Shown here: positions 40,987-47,510 of the stretch, piece after piece
Numbering within the stretch: position 1 is the first letter of the stretch
How the letters are laid out: each line of letters begins with the position of its first letter
Source: Paraburkholderia ultramafica
GTDB taxonomy: Bacteria; Pseudomonadota; Gammaproteobacteria; Burkholderiales; Burkholderiaceae
Length of the DNA: 47,510 bases
Assembly: GCF_902859915.1 (NCBI RefSeq)
Contig: NZ_CADIKK010000047.1
Span: forward strand, 1-47,510
Reading direction: 5' to 3'
Program-made: the position numbers and the translations under genes
The notes under the pieces: model-generated
The model's database searches: none
Told to the model about the DNA's origin: nothing
The model's input: only the letters and a program-made list of their open reading frames with translations

Positions 40987-42834
40987 TTACTGCTCCCCGC
41001 CGATCGACCAAGCGAACGATTCGAACACCCAGTGGCCGGCGCCATCGTCTGCGTAGCAGAGGATCGAATGATGACCGTTGTCCTGGAAATTGAACGTCTT
41101 CTGCGAGTCGAACGACGCCCGCTTGGCATTGTTCGAGTCGGAAGGATCGGAGCCATCTTGCGTGTAGTAAACCTTGGCATGTTTACCCGCCGCCTGGCTC
41201 GCTGCGGCGATCGTCACATCGAAACCACCCGCGTATTCGCCACTGGCCTTGTCTGCGTTCAAGATAGCGTCGCGGGCTGGGAGAGCAGCTAGCGGTTGCC
41301 CTGCGGTAGCAGTAGTTGGGACCTCGGGATTACGTACCCACTTGCCATTCACGAGGTAGAGCGTAATGACGGCGTTAAAGCCGAGTTGCTGCCCCAGCGA
41401 TACATACTCGTCAACGGAAAGCCGGCTGGCGATGAAATGCTCCGTTAAGGTCGCGGTTTTGCTGTCCGTCCACGCGACACGCTTCTCGTATGCGCGACTC
41501 GCTACGGCAGAGGCAATGCCATTCGTGTCGATCGCGATAAACGATACTGTGGCTGTTCGGTTAATCGTTGCCACGGAACCACTAATCCAGTGTTCGCGAT
41601 CCGTGCTGTAATAGAGGGCGCCGCGCGTGGTGGACGCGGCCACATCCAGGCTGCTTATAAACGGCGTCGCATTGTCGGTAAGGATTGTGACCTCCGGCAG
41701 GACAATGCCTACCCCGTACGTGCGCTGCACGTTGTCGGCCCCCTCGGCCCCGAACATCACTTCCCACATGCCATCAGTCGACAGGTTTAGGGATTGCCCG
41801 TTCGACAGCGTCCCGGCGCGCGTCTCGGACACGGCCCGGTTGATGTAGCCTGCCTGGAACTGCTTTGTAATGCGCTCTGCCGTGTAGTTTGTCGATACGG
41901 TGGCCGGAGTCACTGTCACCGTAATCTGCAGCGCGGACCCATAGCTGCCGCTTTCCTTGTCTACTGTAATCATTGCTGGCGCAACTGGAGGATTCTTGTT
42001 CAAGTAGGCCTTGAAAGCGTCAAATACGGTTTGGCTCTTGATGATTTTTTCGTGCCCGTCGAGACCGCTGCCGAGATTGAATCGCCTATTCAAGTCGGCA
42101 CCTACCCTGCGTCCCGTATCGGGATACTGCGCGTCGACGAAATCGGCCGCTGCAATAAAGGCAACGTAGGTGATTTCGTCATTGTCCAGTTCCGTGACAG
42201 CGATCCAACTGCTCACCGGAGCCTCTTGTTCGGCTGCGATATTTTCACCGTCTGGCGAGTCGTCAACGATGACCTGGGAAGCGTTCTTGAACTCATGCGA
42301 CTGCTGCTCAAACTCGGAGCCGGTCTTGAACTCACTTATCGAGCCGGAGCCAAGCCCATAGGTGGCGCCGGCAAGCGACACAAATGTACTTGCGACCTCC
42401 AGCCGCTGCTGACTGTTATCCCATTGGCCATTGCTTTGAAGGCCGCGCAGATAGGCATTGACCATGCCGCAGCCTAGAGAGTGCCCGATAAAGTCCAATT
42501 TATTGACACCCAGATAACTCCTGACCCCATCGACGAAGAGGCTGAATCGTTCAATGTGGTTGCGATGCGGGTCGTTTATATCTTGGGTGCTGTTGTTCTC
42601 GCCCAGATAGTCCATGGCCCAGATCTCACAGTCCTCATAGCCATCGCCTTTCAGGTATCCCTTCATCGTTACCATGCCCCACTTGGGGTGGGCCGAGTTG
42701 CCGGCGTTGCCATGGACAAGGACGACTGGGGTCTTTTTAAGTAAAGCCCGATGTTGCGCTTGCGTCTTCGAGCGGTCGCCGCCAAATCCGGTCAGGGTGC
42801 TAGGATTCGCAAAGTCAGCAGGAAAGTCGTTCAT
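40987..42834 (-). CDS. Lipase-like alpha/beta hydrolase with C-terminal CHB_HEX_C-type repeats
   Basis: 615 residues from ATG 42834 with a CGGAG ribosome binding site. The N-terminal about 320 residues form an alpha/beta hydrolase: oxyanion loop VVLVHGNAGN (38-46), then CEIWAMDYLG and the nucleophile elbow DFIGHSLGCGM (Ser119). This N-terminal pattern recalls PhaZ7-type and class-2-like lipases. The C-terminal part holds two beta-sandwich modules with the CHB_HEX_C signature of a Y-(Y/F)-(S/T)-x-D-(G/R) core (ALYYSTDREHW; KVYYTQDGSDPSD). There is no signal peptide. The substrate (lipid ester or polyhydroxyalkanoate) is not determined. Confidence 0.82.
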   Translation of the reverse strand: MNDFPADFANPSTLTGFGGDRSKTQAQHRALLKKTPVVLVHGNAGNSAHPKWGMVTMKGYLKGDGYEDCEIWAMDYLGENNSTQDINDPHRNHIERFSLFVDGVRSYLGVNKLDFIGHSLGCGMVNAYLRGLQSNGQWDNSQQRLEVASTFVSLAGATYGLGSGSISEFKTGSEFEQQSHEFKNASQVIVDDSPDGENIAAEQEAPVSSWIAVTELDNDEITYVAFIAAADFVDAQYPDTGRRVGADLNRRFNLGSGLDGHEKIIKSQTVFDAFKAYLNKNPPVAPAMITVDKESGSYGSALQITVTVTPATVSTNYTAERITKQFQAGYINRAVSETRAGTLSNGQSLNLSTDGMWEVMFGAEGADNVQRTYGVGIVLPEVTILTDNATPFISSLDVAASTTRGALYYSTDREHWISGSVATINRTATVSFIAIDTNGIASAVASRAYEKRVAWTDSKTATLTEHFIASRLSVDEYVSLGQQLGFNAVITLYLVNGKWVRNPEVPTTATAGQPLAALPARDAILNADKASGEYAGGFDVTIAAASQAAGKHAKVYYTQDGSDPSDSNNAKRASFDSQKTFNFQDNGHHSILCYADDGAGHWVFESFAWSIGGEQ

Positions 42835-42896
42835 CTGATGCTCCGGTAAATTGATTAAAACGAAGCGAGTAGGAGGCGGTACGGCATGACTTGGGC

Positions 42897-43153
42897 CTAT
42901 CGCTGTGCGGCTCCGTAGGACACTTCGTTTGGGTATAGCCAAGCAAACAGGCAGCCAAGCGCCAGATATTCCTGTGGCATCCATGCAGCCAGATGTTCCG
43001 CACGGGGGGAAGCCCGCGCTGGCGACAGATCGGGATGGCCGGGTCGCCGGCCTTTTCTGCGTGGCGCATCAAAAGGATTATCTTCGGCCCCAAAGCCCGC
43101 TCCTCGACGGGTTGATCATCAACGGAGCCCGCACTCACACCACTGGTCTGCAA
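42897..43153 (-). pseudogene. Histidine phosphatase remnant
   Basis: The minus strand reads GPKIILLMRHAEKAGDPAI, with the RHG-type RHA catalytic motif of SixA-like phosphatases. A frameshift near 43030 follows, then PDLSPARASPRAEHLAAWMP in the other frame, ending at a stop at 42897. Only the first about 80 residues remain of a usual 200, so the gene is frameshifted and truncated. It sits between the phospholipase D and hydrolase genes. Confidence 0.65.
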
Positions 43154-43207
43154 GCGCGTCGCCGCTCACCGGCGGAGGGCGCGAACAGTGAAAAAACCCA
43201 GTGGCAT

Positions 43208-44776
43208 TCAGCCCGAAATCTTGCGCGTGGCCAGATTCTCCCAGTCATGCAGGAAGACCTGCTCGTAGTAGCCAGCGACGTCAGGCGCATCGACGATGAT
43301 CAGTGTCGCATCACGGTTGCGTATCACCCCGTCCGGCGACCAGTTGTGACTGCCGAGAGCGACTGTTTTAGAGTCGATCACGAAGCCTTTGTTGTGCACC
43401 TTGTTCTGGATCCGCACGTCCTTCAGATCCACGCCTGCCATCTTGAGCTTTTCGAGGTAGTCTTTCTGTGTCTCAAACTCGCTCATGACGAGGCGCACGT
43501 CCAGTCCAGCCTGTTGCTTGTCGACGATGACCTGGATGAGTTCCATGATCGGCGCGTCATTCGGCGCATCCGACGCATGCATGTACTGGGTCTGGATGTA
43601 CAGCGTGGACTGCGCCGATTCGAGCAGCGGTTTCATCGACTCGACATAGTTCTCCGGTGTCAGGACCGTCTGGACGCTATAGCGCCCCTGAAATACCTTT
43701 GGCTCGAATTGCGCCCTCGGCCAATCGAAGGTTCTTGCAGCGATCTCGAACTCCGCCTGAGCGATCTCGCTCATCAGCGGCGCCTCGCCGGCAATTGACT
43801 GTCCTGGCGGAAGTTGATGTGATAGCGCTGTCTCGAGATCGTTATTTATATGGTCTTCAAAGAACTGTGCGAGGGCCGGATGTTGTACGACGATATGCCA
43901 ATCGCGGTCCGCATTGCTTGGCGGCTTCCGGTTCGCGTCGAGTACCGCCTGATTCGAGTTATTCCAATTGCCGCTCGACAGCCAGAACGCCCTCTTGTCG
44001 CGCACGGCGACCTTGATGTGGTACGCGTTCGCGAACAGCGCCTGGTCGACCAGGCTCGGATGCGGCGTCAGCGCCCAAGCGAACCTGAATGTGTTGCCTA
44101 GACTGAGCGCTAAATCTACTTTGGTTTGGTCATCGGTCTGATCGCTCGTCGGGTTGGGAGCGGGGTGATCCAGCACGAGCTTCAGCGATTTTCCGTTGAG
44201 ACTCTGCTCGACGGCATCGAGGACATGTCGTGATGTGAAGTCATACATTGCGACCGTCAGTTGCTCTGTCGTCGCGGCGAGAAACTCCTGCAGCACGGGC
44301 CAGCCCGAATCCGGTCCCACGCAGCAAGTGAGGATCATGTCGTCTTCCACTGGCGTGCAAGGTTGATGCATTCGTGGACCGCCGGGTGGCGGCGTGTACT
44401 GGCCTTTCGCCACTAGGTCGAATACGGTGGGTGTCTGCACCAGGGTTCCGTCAGGCCTGCGCTCGAGCAGGAATTGGGGGCCCGGCGCAGTGGTGCCGCC
44501 GGCGATCCTCGCGACCCGCGCGGGATCTCCCGCGCGTAATCGCTGTAGCTGACTGGCTGCGCGCACATCGACGGGAAACCCGTCTATGGTTTGAGGCAGC
44601 GCATCTACCGCGGTCCGATAGACTGTGACCACGATCGCGGGCGTATCAGAAATCCAATCATGCTCGATCTTGAAGCCGGGACGAATCGACAGAACCCCTG
44701 GCCTACGGAACTGCGCAAGATTGTTCTGGATTACGCTGTCGATGTGCTGGGCGATGGCTTCGAATTTCGGGTCCAA
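43208..44776 (-). CDS. Phospholipase D-like protein
   Basis: 522 residues with two HKD motifs: HIKVAVRDKRAFWLSSGNWN (H253, K255, D260, then S268-x-N270) and KVHNKGFVIDSKTVALGSHN (H461, K463, D468, then S476-x-N478). An N-terminal about 150-residue region of unknown type precedes them. Members hydrolyse phosphodiester bonds in phospholipids, cardiolipin or nucleic acids. No signal peptide is visible, so release must be by lysis or a dedicated secretion device. It lies 93 bases downstream of the protease inhibitor gene and is probably co-transcribed with it. Confidence 0.9.
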   Translation of the reverse strand: MDPKFEAIAQHIDSVIQNNLAQFRRPGVLSIRPGFKIEHDWISDTPAIVVTVYRTAVDALPQTIDGFPVDVRAASQLQRLRAGDPARVARIAGGTTAPGPQFLLERRPDGTLVQTPTVFDLVAKGQYTPPPGGPRMHQPCTPVEDDMILTCCVGPDSGWPVLQEFLAATTEQLTVAMYDFTSRHVLDAVEQSLNGKSLKLVLDHPAPNPTSDQTDDQTKVDLALSLGNTFRFAWALTPHPSLVDQALFANAYHIKVAVRDKRAFWLSSGNWNNSNQAVLDANRKPPSNADRDWHIVVQHPALAQFFEDHINNDLETALSHQLPPGQSIAGEAPLMSEIAQAEFEIAARTFDWPRAQFEPKVFQGRYSVQTVLTPENYVESMKPLLESAQSTLYIQTQYMHASDAPNDAPIMELIQVIVDKQQAGLDVRLVMSEFETQKDYLEKLKMAGVDLKDVRIQNKVHNKGFVIDSKTVALGSHNWSPDGVIRNRDATLIIVDAPDVAGYYEQVFLHDWENLATRKISG

Positions 44777-44869
44777 TGCAGTTCTCCCGGGGAGTGCTGT
44801 TGTGAAAATCGAGGCATTGCGGCACGGGCAGTATCGGGCGAGGGACGATGTTCCAAGCCGCGGTGGCGC

Positions 44870-45130
44870 TCATGGCTCGGTCTGCACGATGCCTGCAAGT
44901 TCGTCCGGCATTGCGTCTTCGGAGACGTCAAACTCCTGGATCGTTCCGTCGTCGGTCATGATCACCTTGTAATGAAAGCGATCCGCACCGGGTGCGGGCG
45001 ACATCCCGCCGGACACCCTCTGCAGCGCACCCAGGGCCTCACGTTGCTCGCTACTCAGTTCGTCAAAATCCCGCTCGCCTGCCGCAGGGATTCCCGCGAG
45101 GCCGCCCCGGCGCTCAATTCTCACCTTCAT
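44870..45130 (-). CDS. Protealysin inhibitor, emfourin-like
   Basis: 86 residues from ATG 45130: MKVRIERRGGLAGIPAAGER, DELSSEQREALGALQRVSGG, HYKVIMTDDGTIQEFDVSED. The K-x(4)-GG-[LF]-A-G-IP start and the downstream VIMTDDGT pattern match the emfourin (M4in) family, which binds and inhibits M4 proteases of the protealysin group. It begins 10 bases after the end of the M4 protease gene, the arrangement known for protealysin and emfourin in Serratia. It probably keeps the protease silent inside the cell. Confidence 0.8.
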   Translation of the reverse strand: MKVRIERRGGLAGIPAAGERDFDELSSEQREALGALQRVSGGMSPAPGADRFHYKVIMTDDGTIQEFDVSEDAMPDELAGIVQTEP

Positions 45131-45140
45131 CTGTGATTGC

Positions 45141-46211
45141 TCAGATGGGCAACTGGACACTCGTCCATGCCTGTCGGGCGAACGAGGCAAACTCGCGTTC
45201 GTACAACTCTTCGCTCTTGGCGATTGTCAATTGCGCAAAGTCCACAAACGTTGCATTGCTGTGCAAGTCTCCGCCGGTGCACACCGCATACCATACCTTC
45301 AGTGCACGGTCCCACGCGTTTCCTCCAGCCGCTTGTGCAAGTGCCGCGAAAGCGCGATTCGGGATGCCACTATTGATGTGGACGTCCGCAGTCGGATCGA
45401 AGTGCTCGTATGATGCCGGCTGAGCGCTCAAGCAGTGGTCAGCGGCTGGCTCAAGCATGTCGCGCAGGCAGGTTTTGCCGTTCGCGAGTGCGCGTTGACC
45501 CATGATGCCTGCCCCGATCAACCACCCTTTGGTCTCGGTAACGGCCCAGTTATTCACCCACTGGTTGAACACCGCCCCAAACACGTCGCTGATGCTTTCG
45601 TTAAGCGCGCCGGACTCACCCTCGTAACTCAGGCCGCTTTCATACTGGGTCACTCCATGCGTGAGTTCATGGCCGATCACATCAGGCGATTTGTAGAATT
45701 CGCTGAAAAGCTGACCGTCCCCATCGCCATAAACCATTTGCTGGCCGTTCCAAAACGCGTTATCGAAATTCATGCGGTAATGCACACTGGACGCGATATC
45801 GATGCCGCGGTTATCGATCGAATTGCGCCCGAGCACCTGCCGATAGAAGTCGTCAACCCGCGCCGTTACCGTGTACGTTGTCTTGATCGCGGCGTCGGCA
45901 GCGGATGCCGGGGCGGCGATCGGAATGCCGGGGAGCGATTGCCGATGCTGGCAATCGAAAACTTGCTGCTGCGGCTGAACGGCCCCCGGCGCGCCAAGCA
46001 TCGATTGTGGCTGCTCGTTCAGCGCCGCGACCCGACTTGCCTCGCGTAACAGCTTGAGTCGTGTTACCTCAAGGTAAGTGTCTTGCAGTTTGGTCCGGAT
46101 CCGGCGATCGAGGGTGGCATCGCGCGAGTGCTCGCGAAGCACCACAGGTGGGACGATGAAGCAGCAGTTACAACGCGGACATCCCTTGGTGTCTCCTTTT
46201 GCGGCGGACAT
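45141..46211 (-). CDS. M4 family metallopeptidase, protealysin type
   Basis: 356 residues from ATG 46211 with an AAGGAG ribosome binding site. The catalytic zinc motif HELTH is at 181-185, GALNESISDVFG gives the third zinc ligand E205, and VHINSGIPNRAF gives H278. The N-terminus is short and lacks a signal peptide. The first 25 residues (CPRCNCCFIVPPVVLREHS) match the protealysin propeptide core PPxxL, with an unusual run of cysteines (C11, C14, C16, C17). Protealysin-like enzymes are cytoplasmic until released and act on cytoskeletal or outer membrane targets. An emfourin-like inhibitor gene follows. Confidence 0.9.
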   Translation of the reverse strand: MSAAKGDTKGCPRCNCCFIVPPVVLREHSRDATLDRRIRTKLQDTYLEVTRLKLLREASRVAALNEQPQSMLGAPGAVQPQQQVFDCQHRQSLPGIPIAAPASAADAAIKTTYTVTARVDDFYRQVLGRNSIDNRGIDIASSVHYRMNFDNAFWNGQQMVYGDGDGQLFSEFYKSPDVIGHELTHGVTQYESGLSYEGESGALNESISDVFGAVFNQWVNNWAVTETKGWLIGAGIMGQRALANGKTCLRDMLEPAADHCLSAQPASYEHFDPTADVHINSGIPNRAFAALAQAAGGNAWDRALKVWYAVCTGGDLHSNATFVDFAQLTIAKSEELYEREFASFARQAWTSVQLPI

Positions 46212-46638
46212 AACGATGCTCCTTCAGGCGGACGCGGAAAGGGAGGCCGAGCACGGGGGGCCGCGTTGACCTGAGCCGAACTGTAAGACACGAATGCGAT
46301 TGAACAGAACCGATTACCACGATTGATCAGAATCCGATTACCACACTAGGATCTACTTGAAGGCCTGTCAAGCAACAGCGAACGCGCGCACGCATGGATA
46401 AGTGAGTACGGACGTCACGGTTGAAGTGAGCAACCAGTTCATTAACTTTCTTGCCATTCATTTTCACTGGACATCGCCGCGGTGTCGATTATGAAATTTG
46501 ATGACTGCGCCGCGCCGAAATAGTTGCGGGTTGGCGGGTTTCGTTTTTAAAGGGCGCCTCAAGCGGATTCGCTACTTACATCAGAGCTCTACCGTTTTAA
46601 GCGAGCTCTGCGCATTTGCACCGCAATAGAGCACGCCG
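46212..46638. other. Intergenic region with tandem 23/24-base repeat
   Basis: No gene is recognised. It contains two adjacent repeats (46298-46320 and 46321-46344) that share GATTGA and CCGATTACCAC. This is the upstream region of the protease gene. Confidence 0.5.
46298..46344. repeat. Imperfect tandem repeat, 23 and 24 bases
   Basis: GATTGAACAGAA-CCGATTACCAC is followed at once by GATTGATCAGAAT-CCGATTACCAC. They differ by one substitution and one inserted base. Multiple short repeats of this kind occur at IS21-type ends, but no transposase is present. Confidence 0.6.
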
Positions 46639-47495
46639 CTAACTGCGGTTGCCGAAACTCCGTGCCGATTGCTTCATCGCGCGCCAACTCCGCGTCATCT
46701 CGTCTCGGTCGGTACTTGCGCTAAGCGCAACAATAAACTCCAGCTGCCCTGGTTCTGTATCGTGGAAGAATTCGCATGCGAAGTTGATAACTCCATTCCG
46801 ACACGCTTGTTCAAACAGGTCGGCGAATGACATGGGGTAAAGACCCAGCAGTGAACATCGTGGTAGGTCCCATATCGAAGTGCGTTTATTGCCGTCGAAA
46901 GAGCGGTTTGCATGTCATGGAATGGTTTGAGGTCCTCCTCGCAAAGATTGCCTTCCCACGCTCTTCCTGTGTGCAACTGGCAAACGTTCATCATGTGATC
47001 GAGAATGCAGATGGGCAGAGGCGCTCGCGCTTTAACAAGATTCGCATTAAGAAGCTCGTGTAGCTGGGTTTCCTTGCGCCTGTAGTCGAACGTAAAACGA
47101 CGATCAGGTATTGCTAAACGGAGCGTCCCGCCCGTGTTCAGAACGGATCGAATTTCGTCGAGCCAAGCAATTACGTCGGTCACATGTTCGATGACATGAG
47201 ACGCCAAAACGTAGTCAACATGTTGGCCAATGCAAGCGCTCAGCGGCTGCGTTCCCCAGACCGCATCGACGTCTACATTTTGGTGACATCGACGCTTGTG
47301 TGACCCGCATATTTCGAACGAAGTGTTTCTGTGTCGGCGTAGTCGATGGTATCCGTCAGCGTAACCCGTCAGAAGTTGGAATTTAGTACGGGACCGACAA
47401 CGCTGCGAGAGATCAGGACGAGGTGAGCGAGATCCCACAGCGACAGTGCGACGGCTTTCTGGATGTCAGAACGCGTAACCTTGATCATGCCAGTA
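46639..47495 (-). pseudogene. SAM-dependent methyltransferase, multiply frameshifted
   Basis: The minus strand carries a methyltransferase split over at least three frames: IDYADTETLRSKYAGHTSVD (about 47286-47345), then HVDYVLASHVIEHVTDVIAW, GGTLRLAIPDRRFTFDYRR in a second frame, and MSFADLFEQACRNGVINFAC in a third after a one-base loss near 46835. The LASHVIEHV and LAIPD blocks are typical. No single frame covers the protein, so it is dead. It may extend to or past the window edge. Confidence 0.7.
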
Positions 47496-47510
47496 GTGCC
47501 AGTCAGCGAC

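Noticed and set aside
42905..43798. A 297-codon plus-strand frame opposite the phospholipase D gene
   Set aside because: Antisense shadow of a gene with two HKD motifs.
46298..46344. A firm IS21 end call for the tandem repeat
   Set aside because: Only two short repeats and no transposase gene in the window, so the mobile-element reading is left as a possibility.
1..47510. CRISPR arrays
   Set aside because: No series of regularly spaced repeats was seen; the only tandem repeat is the two-copy unit at 46298-46344.

Overview
The window looks like chromosomal DNA of a Burkholderiales bacterium, most likely Paraburkholderia or Burkholderia. The coding sequence is GC-rich, there is a GC-type rRNA promoter, and the families present are typical of that group: a porin close to Burkholderia OpcP/OmpC-like porins, DUF4148, FUSC/DUF1656 efflux, CbtAB, pcaQ-pcaHG and DUF6566. 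This assignment rests on family recognition, not on a search.

Layout. 1-240: the promoter and leader of an rRNA operon that is transcribed leftward out of the window. 285-2904: gene debris (a FUSC fragment, a frameshifted RHS gene) and an intact DUF3658 gene. 2943-4977: cobalamin-riboswitch-controlled cbtBA (minus strand) and a divergent CobC-like phosphatase. 5043-8647: a small hypothetical gene, then a double-domain KaiC-like ATPase followed directly by a hybrid histidine kinase. 8957-14456: a five-gene efflux operon (MarR, FUSC, DUF1656, HlyD, NodT-type outer membrane factor). 14691-17485: a two-subunit molybdenum hydroxylase. 17742-19086: the back halves of a xylose-type permease and an aldose 1-epimerase fused head to head, a rearrangement scar. 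19254-22341: DUF4148, a truncated carboxymuconolactone-decarboxylase-like gene, an ICL/PEP-mutase-family enzyme, RidA and an XRE-cupin regulator.

22421-32144 is a catabolic block. HglS (2-oxoadipate to D-2-hydroxyglutarate) and a YdiJ-type D-2-hydroxyglutarate dehydrogenase diverge from a LysR regulator. They are followed by 4-hydroxyphenylpyruvate dioxygenase, then pcaQ divergent from pcaH-pcaG-lysE with two PcaQ-like boxes between them. 32450-35793: a cold-shock gene, DUF6566, an acyl-CoA synthetase and a divergent Crp/Fnr regulator that share a perfect 20-bp palindrome. 36032-38459: a transposase N-terminal fragment, an internally deleted porin and an intact porin.

40026-40083 is the 3' part of a tRNA gene (CAU anticodon, long variable arm), truncated at the anticodon arm. 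Its old terminator is still present to the left. I read it as the left attachment site of a genomic island that fills the rest of the window and runs past the right edge. The island carries a signal-peptide-less module: a protealysin-type M4 protease, its emfourin-type inhibitor, a phospholipase D and a lipase-like hydrolase. It also carries decaying genes (a histidine phosphatase and a methyltransferase). This island module is the most novel-looking system in the window; the KaiC/hybrid-kinase pair and the HglS/D-2-hydroxyglutarate unit come next.
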